DNA of 64,000 nt, taken from Congregibacter brevis. GTDB lineage: Bacteria > Pseudomonadota > Gammaproteobacteria > Pseudomonadales > Halieaceae. How positions within the stretch are numbered: the first letter of the stretch is position 1; every line of letters begins with the position of its first letter. The notes under the pieces are model-generated. The model was not told the DNA's origin. It saw nothing but the letters and a program-made list of their open reading frames with translations, and ran no database searches. The stretch lies in NCBI RefSeq assembly GCF_045689245.1, contig NZ_CP136865.1:3348001-3412000 (forward strand), written 5' to 3'. This document shows positions 53,847 to 62,811 of the stretch, one piece after another. A program made the position numbers and the translations under genes.

Positions 53847-56720
53847 CAACGGTGCAAGATCGATAATCAGAGTCTCACGACCTTCGCGGAGCGCTTCGGG
53901 GCTCTCGAACACCTCAGCCCCGTCTTTTGACGGGAGGCCTTTTGCACCCGGTGTCAACGCCAGCAATGAACGACGGTCTTCGAGAAACATTCGCCGATAT
54001 GCCTGTTGCCAGTCCGCGTAACTGATCGATTCGATTGCCGCAGCCATTTGCTGAGGGCTATCGAAGTCCCACTCCCGCGTTGCAAGCGACTGCCAATAAA
54101 ACTCTGCGCGCTGGCCAAGATTCTCCTGTGGCTTGAGCGTTGCATTGATCAAAGCCTGTCGATGACGATCAAACTGCTCTTCGGTGATGTCCTTCGCAGT
54201 ATCCAACAAAAACTGCTGCATCGCGCCGTAAACGTGCTCCGCGGAATGCGAAGGCGATTGAATCAACAACATAAGTGCTGGAACGTCATATTGCGGCCAA
54301 GCAAAGCTCGATACGATGTAGCCCAACTGCTGTTCTGTGCGAAGTTGCTGGAAAAATCCTGACTCGGTGATCTGCGCCGTGAGCGACACCATCGCGCGAT
54401 CCCGCCAGGTTTGTCCTTCGCCCTGAAGATACCAAGCTACCACGGCGTCATTGTGTTGGATCTGGGCACGAAGCTCTAAATCGTCACCCTCCGCGATACG
54501 CAAAACCTCCGGCGCCAGTGCAGGCGCACCCGCGCCGGTTTGCAGTAACACATCGAGGGTTTCCGACATCGTTTGAACATCGCTTCGGACGTAATTTCCG
54601 TACAACAATCCCTCAATTTTGACGGACTCCCAGAATTCATCCCGATAGGCATCTAGCGCTTCCACATCCAATTTTTCCAGAGCGGCAATAAGGTCTTCCT
54701 CGTCGTAGGATCCAGTACTCAAAGCTCGACGGAGGTCATCAATGAGCTGCGAAGTCGGACGTCGCGCCACCGTGTTCTGCAATCCCAGAACCAAGCTCCG
54801 ACGAATCCGCTCGAAGCGTGCCGGGTCAAACTCTTGCTCCCAAATTTTTGTGAGCAGTTCTTCGACCAGGGCGAATTGTTTTTCGTTATAGCCACTCACA
54901 CGCATGCTGATCCCCTGCCCATGGCTATAAAAATTAAAGCCCACTCCCGCAAGAAGTGTTGGGTAGGTATATTCGCGCACCGCATCATTCACCATGCGTG
55001 TGTAGAGTGCAGAAGCCGCTTTTTGCTCGGCTGATGCCGCCACCAAGGGAGAGCGGAAGCTCACATACATAGCACCTTTCGGCACGCGAAAATCTTCGCC
55101 TTGCCTGAACCATAACCGCTTGCGCGGCTCGTCTATCAACAACTCGGGCTGCGCGGGATTGTCATCCGCGATCGCAACTAGCTCAACATTTTCCGCAATG
55201 AAGGGGTTAGCCGCGGGAAAGTGCAGGCCATCAACATCACCTGCCTTCCAGCGAGACAGCATAAGTGCCTCGGGACCGAGCGTACTGTAGGGAACACCAT
55301 AGTAAGGCGAGATTCGGTCGGTGCTGACTTCCGGAGCTGTTAGCACCACCTGTGCCATATCTGGATTTAAGGCTCCAATCGCGCCTTTTATCATCGACGC
55401 GTTAAAGTCGGTCATCAGATAAGGCCCTTGAAGTACATCATCGGGCTCGTAGTAATGCATGGCATTGCTCAGGCGACTCACGTAGCCCATGGGCTCGGAG
55501 GACTCTCGGAAACGGAAGCCCAAGGCGGCCACAGCTGCCTGCTCTTGATATAGCCACTCCATAGGGTCTTGTGAGCGAAGCAGCTCAAGGTATGCAAACA
55601 CTCCCTGCAGTACGCGCTCGTACTCGGCAACCCCTTGTTCTGTAAGGCTGATGGTGAGCGACAAAAGTACGCCACCCCGCCAGCTCAAACCCGTACCCGA
55701 TGACAGGCCATCAGCCAAACCCTCCCGCTTGAGCATGGAGAGGAGACTCCCCTCGCCCTCATGCCCAAGAAGATTGGACACATAGGTCATGGGCTTTACC
55801 CTGTAGTCGGCGCGGTAATCAGGAGTTTGAAAATTCACTTCGAGCTGACGCAGGGTCCCCTGAGGCTTGACTTTGACCAGCATGGGAAGCTTTGCGTCGA
55901 CAAACAGTGGCTCATTTATCTGCTCTAACTCCACACCGCGATTGGGCACAGCAGAAAACATCTCCGTCGCCATATCCTCAAGCGTATCCAATGGCTCACG
56001 CCCCAGAATCACCAAGCGCATAACGTCCGCTGAATAGTGCTTATCGTAGAATTTCAGCAAGTCTTCGCGAACACTCGCATCAGGTCGATCGGCCAAGCTC
56101 TCCAGGCTGCCCACGGCGAACTGGCTGAAGGGGTGTGAGGGATTCATTGATTGCTGAAGCACATCCAGACCACGGCGAGAATCGCTCTTCAGGCCCATTT
56201 GATACTCAGCCTCTACCGCATTTCTCTCGCGCTCCACATAGGCCGCATCAAAATTCGGGGATACAAAGAACTGAGCGAAACGATCGAGGGCGCCCGGAAG
56301 ATGCTCTGCATCAATATCAAAAAAGTAGTTGGTGTGCTCAAAGCTGGTGTAGGCGTTTCTGCTACCGCCATGCTCGGTCACGTACTGCTCATACTCCGCC
56401 GCATCGGGGTACTTCTCGGTGCCCAAAAACAGCATGTGCTCAAGAAAGTGCGCCAATCCACCCCGCCCTGCGGGGTTATCCCCGTGGCCAACCTGCACGT
56501 CGAGCGACGCCGCGGCCTTAGGTGTGTCGGGGTTAGACACGAGGAGCGTTTCCAGACCGTTGTCCAAGGTGATCAAGCGGTAGGCAAAGCGATCGTTGGG
56601 GCTTTGGACTGGGCTATTCGATGGTGAAGAGGGCTCAGGACTTGCGCAGGCAACCAAAAGGCCAAATAGCGCAGACAGACTTCCCTGCACCGCACGCTTT
56701 GCGGTGATACGGATTTGCAT
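53844..56720 (-). CDS. M16 (insulinase/pitrilysin) peptidase lipoprotein
   Basis: 958 residues. The zinc motif HFLEH (residues 91-95) with the downstream Glu near 170 is intact. The full set of four M16 domains, active and inactive halves, fits its length. The lipobox LLVACAS gives a lipidated Cys25, so it is anchored in the envelope, unlike soluble periplasmic pitrilysin. It likely degrades small peptides. Last of the tusA-permease-M16 operon, 4 nt after the permease. Confidence 0.9.
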   Translation of the reverse strand: MQIRITAKRAVQGSLSALFGLLVACASPEPSSPSNSPVQSPNDRFAYRLITLDNGLETLLVSNPDTPKAAASLDVQVGHGDNPAGRGGLAHFLEHMLFLGTEKYPDAAEYEQYVTEHGGSRNAYTSFEHTNYFFDIDAEHLPGALDRFAQFFVSPNFDAAYVERERNAVEAEYQMGLKSDSRRGLDVLQQSMNPSHPFSQFAVGSLESLADRPDASVREDLLKFYDKHYSADVMRLVILGREPLDTLEDMATEMFSAVPNRGVELEQINEPLFVDAKLPMLVKVKPQGTLRQLEVNFQTPDYRADYRVKPMTYVSNLLGHEGEGSLLSMLKREGLADGLSSGTGLSWRGGVLLSLTISLTEQGVAEYERVLQGVFAYLELLRSQDPMEWLYQEQAAVAALGFRFRESSEPMGYVSRLSNAMHYYEPDDVLQGPYLMTDFNASMIKGAIGALNPDMAQVVLTAPEVSTDRISPYYGVPYSTLGPEALMLSRWKAGDVDGLHFPAANPFIAENVELVAIADDNPAQPELLIDEPRKRLWFRQGEDFRVPKGAMYVSFRSPLVAASAEQKAASALYTRMVNDAVREYTYPTLLAGVGFNFYSHGQGISMRVSGYNEKQFALVEELLTKIWEQEFDPARFERIRRSLVLGLQNTVARRPTSQLIDDLRRALSTGSYDEEDLIAALEKLDVEALDAYRDEFWESVKIEGLLYGNYVRSDVQTMSETLDVLLQTGAGAPALAPEVLRIAEGDDLELRAQIQHNDAVVAWYLQGEGQTWRDRAMVSLTAQITESGFFQQLRTEQQLGYIVSSFAWPQYDVPALMLLIQSPSHSAEHVYGAMQQFLLDTAKDITEEQFDRHRQALINATLKPQENLGQRAEFYWQSLATREWDFDSPQQMAAAIESISYADWQQAYRRMFLEDRRSLLALTPGAKGLPSKDGAEVFESPEALREGRETLIIDLAPL

Positions 56721-56724
56721 AGTG

Positions 56725-57849
56725 TTACTCCGCAGAGTCAGTTATGGGTTTGGGTGAAGAGTCAGTTAGAGGATTAGATAATGAATCAGTTAAAGCGACG
56801 GTTTCGCGTTTTGGCCAGGCGTTAATAACAGCCTTTATCAGGGTGGCTAGTGGTATGGCAAAGAACACACCCCACAAACCCCAAATACCGCCAAAAAACA
56901 GCACCGCCACAATAATCGCAACAGGGTGAAGATTAACGGCTTCAGAAAACAATAAGGGCACCAACACGTTACCGTCTAACATTTGTATAACAAGATAGAC
57001 CGCAAGGACCCAATAAAATTCCGATGTGAAGCCCCATTGAAACAACGCCACCGCCGCAATAGGTACGGTAACGATGAAGGCACCGATATAGGGAATGATT
57101 ACCGACAAGCCAACCAGCAGCCCAAGAAGCGCGGCATAGCGCAGCCCTAGCCCGGTAAAGCACACGTAACTCGCGGCGCCCACGATGATAATCTCTACCA
57201 TCTTGCCACGCGCATAGTTCGAGAACTGCACGTTCATTTCGTCCCAGATACGATTCAACAATGGGCGCTTCTCAGGCAAAAAGGCCGCAACCCATCGGGT
57301 AATCTGTGTCCGATCCTTAAGCAGGAAGAACACAATGATTGGCACGAGCACCACATAGACCAACAGGGTCATAAACCCCGGAATCCGCGCCAGCGTCATC
57401 GTCACGACTTTCTGACCGAACCCCGCTATCTCCCCCTGAATACCTGCAAGAAGCTGGTCGATCTGTGTCTGGCTAAACACATCTGGATAGCGACCCGGGA
57501 GCACTTCCAAAAGATCGCGCCCTTGATCGACCATCCGAGGCACTTCTGTGATCAGGCCGATAGACTGTCTCCATACCAGCGGCAACAAGCCCAACAGGAC
57601 TGCGAAAAATGCGCCCATGAACACCATAAATGCCAGAAAAAAGCCTAACCAGGGAGGTAACCCCAGTCGGCAGAGCAGGTTTACAACGCCCTGCACCAAG
57701 TAAGCCAGAACAATGGACGCCAGTAACGGTGCGAGGATGTCACCGATGGTGGCCAGCAACACCAATGACAGGAGAATGAGTACGAGCAGGAGTACCGACT
57801 CTTCTTCGAAGAGATAGCGCTGGTACCACTTATTAAGAATTTCCAGCAT
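56725..57849 (-). CDS. AI-2E family (PerM) transporter
   Basis: 374 residues with about eight transmembrane helices. FLLKDRTQITRWVAAFLPE and the GLSVIIPYIGAFIVTVPIA stretch mark the AI-2E/PerM family of exporters; substrates are mostly unknown. The C-terminal tail has an 8-residue repeat (LTDS..NP, three copies), coded by 24-bp DNA repeats. Gap to tusA is 2 nt. Confidence 0.85.
   Translation of the reverse strand: MLEILNKWYQRYLFEEESVLLLVLILLSLVLLATIGDILAPLLASIVLAYLVQGVVNLLCRLGLPPWLGFFLAFMVFMGAFFAVLLGLLPLVWRQSIGLITEVPRMVDQGRDLLEVLPGRYPDVFSQTQIDQLLAGIQGEIAGFGQKVVTMTLARIPGFMTLLVYVVLVPIIVFFLLKDRTQITRWVAAFLPEKRPLLNRIWDEMNVQFSNYARGKMVEIIIVGAASYVCFTGLGLRYAALLGLLVGLSVIIPYIGAFIVTVPIAAVALFQWGFTSEFYWVLAVYLVIQMLDGNVLVPLLFSEAVNLHPVAIIVAVLFFGGIWGLWGVFFAIPLATLIKAVINAWPKRETVALTDSLSNPLTDSSPKPITDSAE
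56736..56795. repeat. 24-bp repeats coding the permease C-terminus
   Basis: AGTCAGTT (AATCAGTT in the third) recurs at 56736, 56760 and 56784, spacing 24 bp. Weaker half-units lie midway, so the underlying period may be 12 bp. The repeats encode the LTDS motif three times just before the stop codon. Confidence 0.7.
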
Positions 57850-57851
57850 AT

Positions 57852-58115
57852 TCAGTTTTTACGCAGCAGAAAGTGAAATTCATCGTCCACAGTGAGGGAT
57901 TCCAGCACCTCGTGCCCGCTTTGCTTTGCGAACACTTCAAAATCCCGTTGTGAACCCGCATCCGTCGACATCAAAAACAGTGTTTGCCCCTCGTCCAGAC
58001 CGTTAAGGCCACGTTTCGCCATTAAAAGAGGCATGGGGCAGCGATGCCCCCGGGCATCTACCTGTGCATCCGCATCATGACCTATTCCCGAATGAGATGC
58101 TTGTTCGCTGCTCAA
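57852..58115 (-). CDS. tusA: TusA-family sulfur carrier protein
   Basis: 87 residues. The conserved RGHRCPMPLLMAK motif carries the active cysteine (near residue 26) of TusA-like sulfurtransferases, which pass sulfur in tRNA thiolation or molybdenum cofactor work. TTG start with AGGA 9 nt upstream. The neighbourhood (permease on one side, M48-TPR protease and nadA on the other) is like the Pseudomonas PA1004-PA1007 region as I recall it. It may therefore be the PA1006-type carrier, not the mnm5s2U-type TusA. Confidence 0.85.
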   Translation of the reverse strand: MSSEQASHSGIGHDADAQVDARGHRCPMPLLMAKRGLNGLDEGQTLFLMSTDAGSQRDFEVFAKQSGHEVLESLTVDDEFHFLLRKN

Positions 58116-58261
58116 AGAAAAGTTTCCTGTGTAAAATAGTAGTGGAGCCTGTGTGCCAGAAAATGAAGCACTTTATTAAGAACTTCTACGCCGGAGTATC
58201 GTCCAAAGGTTTAATTCACCCGCGGCAAATCGACGACAAGCTGGCTCGCGTAGAATACTGC

Positions 58262-59764
58262 ATGCTGATGATCGCCACCAAGCCAATGCGCGGCCTACTG
58301 GATCCGCAATTCTGGAACCGAATCCTCCTTGTTTGGATTTCGGCCGCTCTGCTGTGCGTCACAAACCCTGCAAACGCGCAGCGCACGGAAAAACTAAAAA
58401 TCCCCAACCTCGGTGAATCCAGCACCAGCCTATTCTCTGCGGAGTACGAGTACCAACTGGGACGGGCATGGCTACGCGTTTTTCGCAGTCAGGTGGCAAC
58501 CGTCAACGATCCCCTACTGTTCAGCTACCTCGAAGACCTGATTTTTAAACTCGCCGCCGAGAGCGAGCTAGAGGACCGCCGCCTGGAGCTCGTGGTCGTA
58601 GACAATTCCGCCATCAACGCTTTTGCCGTTCCCGGCGGCGTCATCGGGATTCACAATGGCTTGCTTCTGCACGCTCAGACCGAAGACGAACTCGCCACGG
58701 TAATAGCACACGAAATCGCTCACCTGAGCCAACGACATTTCTCCCGTCGTGTCGAGTTCGCAAAAACCCAGCAGCCCATCACTTTGGCCGCCATGCTCGC
58801 CGGCTTCGTCCTCATGGCAACCGCTGGAGGGGACGCTGGCATGGCAGCACTTGCGGCTGCTCAGGCCGCAGCGCAAGACTCGGCGCTGCGATATTCACGC
58901 AGCAACGAAGCAGAGGCGGATCGCGTCGCTATGCAGACCATGGTTAACGCTGGAATGGATCCTCATGCCGCCTCATCAATGTTCGATCGCATGATGCAGG
59001 CTTCCCGCTATGCCACTGGCAGTCGAATTCCTGAGTTTCTGCGCACTCATCCTCTGTCAGAAAATCGTATTGCGGATACGCGAAACCGAGCTCGACAGTA
59101 TCCAAAGAAAATCCGGCCGGCAAAGCTCGATTATCAATTGATGCGTGCTCGCGTCGTCAACCAACTCTCTGATACCCCAGAGGAAGCTGCCGCCAAATTT
59201 AGAAAGGAGCTCGAAGGCTCCCCTCGCTCAACCGCCGCCGCCCGTTATGGGCTTGTTCTGGCCTTGACTGATGCAGGTCGCGGTGATGAGGCTGCCTTGG
59301 AATTGGATTCGTTGTGGGCAGCAGACCCTGATCGACTCGAGTACATCATTGCGGATGCGCGCATTGACATGGCAAAAAACGAACCCCATCGCGCCGCAGA
59401 GAAGCTGGCAAAAAGGCTAAAGCTGAATCCGCGCAATCATCCGCTGACGATGACCTATGCAGAAGCACTTATGCAGGACCAGCAGGCGCACATCGCCGAA
59501 CAGGTGCTACTCGAGCAGAGCAAGCGCAAGGCCAACGACCCCTATCTTTGGTACTTACTCGCCGAGGTACAGGGACTTTCGGGCAATATCATTGGGCTCC
59601 ATCAGGCCCGAGCCGAATACTTTATTCTCAACGGTATTCTTGATCAGGCGGAAAAACAGCTCCGCTACGCGCTGGATCTTGTTCGCAACGACTACACCAC
59701 CAGCGCCAAAATTAATCAGCGGCTTAACGACGTTGCAGAAATGAAAGAAATGCTGGAGTCCTGA
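58262..59764 (+). CDS. Periplasmic M48 metalloprotease with TPR repeats (BepA-like)
   Basis: About 500 residues from the ATG at 58262. The signal peptide ends at ANA. The zinc motif HEIAH near residues 140-144 and the second-ligand motif EAEADR near 215-220 are intact, and the C-terminal half has TPR-like helices. BepA-type proteins maintain outer-membrane assembly. Alternative ATGs at 58163, 58268 and 58286 are possible; none has a good ribosome binding site. It is divergent from tusA and convergent on nadA. Confidence 0.88.
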   Translation: MLMIATKPMRGLLDPQFWNRILLVWISAALLCVTNPANAQRTEKLKIPNLGESSTSLFSAEYEYQLGRAWLRVFRSQVATVNDPLLFSYLEDLIFKLAAESELEDRRLELVVVDNSAINAFAVPGGVIGIHNGLLLHAQTEDELATVIAHEIAHLSQRHFSRRVEFAKTQQPITLAAMLAGFVLMATAGGDAGMAALAAAQAAAQDSALRYSRSNEAEADRVAMQTMVNAGMDPHAASSMFDRMMQASRYATGSRIPEFLRTHPLSENRIADTRNRARQYPKKIRPAKLDYQLMRARVVNQLSDTPEEAAAKFRKELEGSPRSTAAARYGLVLALTDAGRGDEAALELDSLWAADPDRLEYIIADARIDMAKNEPHRAAEKLAKRLKLNPRNHPLTMTYAEALMQDQQAHIAEQVLLEQSKRKANDPYLWYLLAEVQGLSGNIIGLHQARAEYFILNGILDQAEKQLRYALDLVRNDYTTSAKINQRLNDVAEMKEMLES

Positions 59765-59785
59765 GGAAGGAATCCCTAAGCAAAG

Positions 59786-60850
59786 CTATCGTCGAGAGGC
59801 TTCACGACTCGCGGAGAACTCAAGCATCCGCTGCAACGGCAGCATCGCTCGCTCTCCCAGCTCTGCGTCGACAAAGATCTCGTTGTTGTCCCGCTCAAAC
59901 ACCTTAGCGAGAGACTCCAGTTCATTCATTGCCATCCAGGGGCAGTTCGCACAGCTGCGACAGGTGGCCCCATTGCCGGCGGTCGGAGCAATAATGAACT
60001 GCTTATCCGGCGCCTGTTGCTGAAGCTTATAGAAAATCCCTTGATCCGTAGCGACGATAAATTGCGGGTTATCCATCTCCCTAGCGGCGTTAATAATCTG
60101 CGTGGTGGAACCCACACGATCAGCCATTTCTACAACGCTTTGCGGAGACTCCGGATGTACGAGTACCGCAGCGTCCGGGTAGACACGCTTCAGGTCTTCG
60201 AGGGCTCGGGCCTTGAACTCTTCGTGGACAATACATGCGCCATCCCACATCACGATGTCAGCGCCGGTCTCTCGTCGAACGTAGTCGCCCAGGTGTCGAT
60301 CCGGCGCCCAAAGGATCCTCTCGCCTCTCGCATTCAGGTGCTCTGCAACATCCAGAGCGATACTTGAGGTCACCACCCAATCAGCGCGGGCTTTCACTGC
60401 CGCTGAGGTGTTTGCGTAAACCACCACTTGACGGTCCGGGTGCTCATCGCAGAAAGCTGAGAACTCGTCCGCAGGGCAACCCAGGTCCAGGGAACAGGTA
60501 GCCTCAAGGGTTGGCATAAGCACGCGCTTATGTGGAGTGAGGATCTTCGCAGTCTCCCCCATAAAGCGCACACCAGCGACGATGAGCGTCTCGGCAGGAT
60601 GATCATGGCCAAAACGTGCCATTTCGAGAGAGTCAGACACACAGCCGCCCGTCTCTTCTGCCAGCGCCTGAATCTCGGGTGCCGTGTAGTAATGCGCAAC
60701 AATTACCGCGTTGTGGGCGCTGAGTTGCTCCTTGATACGCTCAACAAGTACGCGCTTTTGCTCCGGAGACAACTGCTCTGAAGCATCTTTATCAAGGTGA
60801 TGTTGGACCTGCTCGCGAATCGCTTGCAGACGATCGGAGGCGATAGTCAT
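59786..60850 (-). CDS. nadA: Quinolinate synthase A
   Basis: 354 residues. It makes quinolinate from iminoaspartate and dihydroxyacetone phosphate with a [4Fe-4S] cluster. AHYYTAPEIQALAE near residues 52-65 and the three cluster cysteines are visible, in MPTLEATCSLDLGCPADEF, DGACIVHEEF and NGATCRSCANCPWM. It is read toward the convergent M48-TPR gene, with 21 nt between stop codons. Confidence 0.97.
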   Translation of the reverse strand: MTIASDRLQAIREQVQHHLDKDASEQLSPEQKRVLVERIKEQLSAHNAVIVAHYYTAPEIQALAEETGGCVSDSLEMARFGHDHPAETLIVAGVRFMGETAKILTPHKRVLMPTLEATCSLDLGCPADEFSAFCDEHPDRQVVVYANTSAAVKARADWVVTSSIALDVAEHLNARGERILWAPDRHLGDYVRRETGADIVMWDGACIVHEEFKARALEDLKRVYPDAAVLVHPESPQSVVEMADRVGSTTQIINAAREMDNPQFIVATDQGIFYKLQQQAPDKQFIIAPTAGNGATCRSCANCPWMAMNELESLAKVFERDNNEIFVDAELGERAMLPLQRMLEFSASREASRR

Positions 60851-60985
60851 GCTTAACCTATGAGGATATCAATCAAAAAATAGTAGCACAGAGCCGCAAG
60901 ATTCGTCGTCTCTGCCCTTTCGGAATGCTGGGCATTAGCACGGCACAATGATAGCCTTTCACATCTTCCATAACGATCCAATTTT

Positions 60986-62806
60986 ATGTCCAACGAGGTT
61001 ACCCAGCCGGGGCAACGCGCAAAAATTCTCGTCGCGGATGACGACATGAATGTGCGATTGTTAAGCCGTCAGTGCCTGGAATCCGAAGGTATGATTGTGG
61101 TCGAAGCCGCTGACGGCCATGAAGCGCTGGACGCGTTTGTCCGCGAGCGTCCTGATCTGGTTTTTCTCGATGTAGAAATGCCGGGCATGACGGGCTTAGA
61201 GGTATGTAGCCGTATTAGGGCCATGCCCCAGGGCGAAAGCGTTCCTATCATGATCGTGACGGGTTCGGACGATCGAAAATCCATCGATGATGGTTTTGAT
61301 GCGGGCGCCACCCAGTACAAAACCAAACCGGTCAACTGGTCGCTACTAGGGCGGGATGTTCAATACATGCTGCGGGCCAGCAATGCGTTTAACTCCCTGA
61401 AACGGCAAGAAGATCGTCTGCGCTACCTAGCGTACTTCGACCCCCTGACCAGTCTGCCCAACCGCAGAAGCTTCAACGAACAGCTCAACCGCATTCTTAA
61501 GCGATCTCAGCGTCTGAATACCTATTCTGCGCTGCTGTTTATAGATTTGGACAACTTTAAGCGCATTAACGACTCCATCGGGCACGGTCGCGGGGATCGC
61601 CTACTCGTTGAGATCTCAAAGCGGCTGATTAATGAGCTTAGAGAAGATGATGCGATCAGCTACTACACCGAGGCGAGTGCAGAAGACGAGCAAGAGCACG
61701 ACGGCAACACGGAAATCGCCCGCTTAGGTGGCGATGAATTCACAGTGGTACTGGCGGATGTTCAGCATACCGATGACGTAGAACGAATAGCGCGCCGGAT
61801 TATGCAATCCCTCTCAGAGCCGATTCCATTGCAAACTCACAACCCGGTCGTGACACCAAGCATTGGTATTGCCATGTATCCTCAGGACGGAGAAGACGCC
61901 GATAGCCTGGTGCGAAACGCCGATACGGCTATGTACGCCGCCAAAGCAGATGGCCGCGCGTGCTTCCGCTTTTACAACGAAGAAATGAACGCTCGGTCCG
62001 TAGAGCACCTCAAGCTTGAGGAAGATCTCCGTGAAGCTATGCGAAGTAATCAACTCGAGCTTCGCTATCAGCCGCAAGTAGAAACCGTGACAGGTGCGGT
62101 GGTCAGCCTTGAAGCGCTAGTGCGGTGGAAGCATCCCGAGCGCGGAATGATCTCTCCTGGCGATTTTATACCGGTAGCAGAAAGTACCGGCCAGATTATT
62201 GAACTGGGCGAGTGGGTACTGAAAGAAGTCGCCCGGCATTGTGTTTACTGGGACTCTATCGGACTTGCTAGCTTTCGAGTCTGCGTAAACATCTCGCCAC
62301 TGCAGTTCAACCAGCCGGACCTGCTGCATTACGTGAAAGGCTTCCTATCCCGCTCTGGCCTGGACCCGGAGCGTCTGGAACTGGAACTCACGGAAAGCGC
62401 CATCATGACCGATGGTGAGAGCAATATCCTAAAGCTGTCGCAGTTAAAGTCTCTGGGGCTGGATCTTGCGGTTGATGACTTTGGAACCGGCTATTCGTCA
62501 CTCAGCTATTTACGACGATTCCCCATTAACACGCTGAAGATTGATCAGAGCTTTGTTGCAGATATGAACAGCGCCGACGGCGCCGCCATCGTCGATGCAA
62601 TTATCGCGCTGGCGAAGACCTTGAATATGCGCTCCATCGCAGAGGGCATCGAAACCGAAGAGCAGCTGGCCTATCTAGCCAAGCGCGGCGTCGACCTCAT
62701 GCAGGGGTTCTACTTTGCGCGCCCCCTCTACCCCGAAGACGTCCCCAACGCCATCGTTCAGGATTATTCCGAGATAATTCAGCGGGTACGGGATTCGCAG
62801 GGATAG
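60986..62806 (+). CDS. Response regulator with GGDEF and EAL domains
   Basis: 606 residues. REC domain (about 10-125) with acidic VADDD and phospho-acceptor FLDVEMPG, and Lys in KTKPVNW. GGDEF domain (about 150-320) with intact RLGGDEF active site. EAL domain (about 345-600) with SLEALVRW, ELTESAIM and DDFGTGYSSL, the metal and catalytic residues of cyclic-di-GMP phosphodiesterases. It could make or break c-di-GMP in response to phosphorylation; the net direction is unknown. No histidine kinase is next to it. The protease gene follows after 5 nt. Confidence 0.93.
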   Translation: MSNEVTQPGQRAKILVADDDMNVRLLSRQCLESEGMIVVEAADGHEALDAFVRERPDLVFLDVEMPGMTGLEVCSRIRAMPQGESVPIMIVTGSDDRKSIDDGFDAGATQYKTKPVNWSLLGRDVQYMLRASNAFNSLKRQEDRLRYLAYFDPLTSLPNRRSFNEQLNRILKRSQRLNTYSALLFIDLDNFKRINDSIGHGRGDRLLVEISKRLINELREDDAISYYTEASAEDEQEHDGNTEIARLGGDEFTVVLADVQHTDDVERIARRIMQSLSEPIPLQTHNPVVTPSIGIAMYPQDGEDADSLVRNADTAMYAAKADGRACFRFYNEEMNARSVEHLKLEEDLREAMRSNQLELRYQPQVETVTGAVVSLEALVRWKHPERGMISPGDFIPVAESTGQIIELGEWVLKEVARHCVYWDSIGLASFRVCVNISPLQFNQPDLLHYVKGFLSRSGLDPERLELELTESAIMTDGESNILKLSQLKSLGLDLAVDDFGTGYSSLSYLRRFPINTLKIDQSFVADMNSADGAAIVDAIIALAKTLNMRSIAEGIETEEQLAYLAKRGVDLMQGFYFARPLYPEDVPNAIVQDYSEIIQRVRDSQG

Positions 62807-62811
62807 CACCG

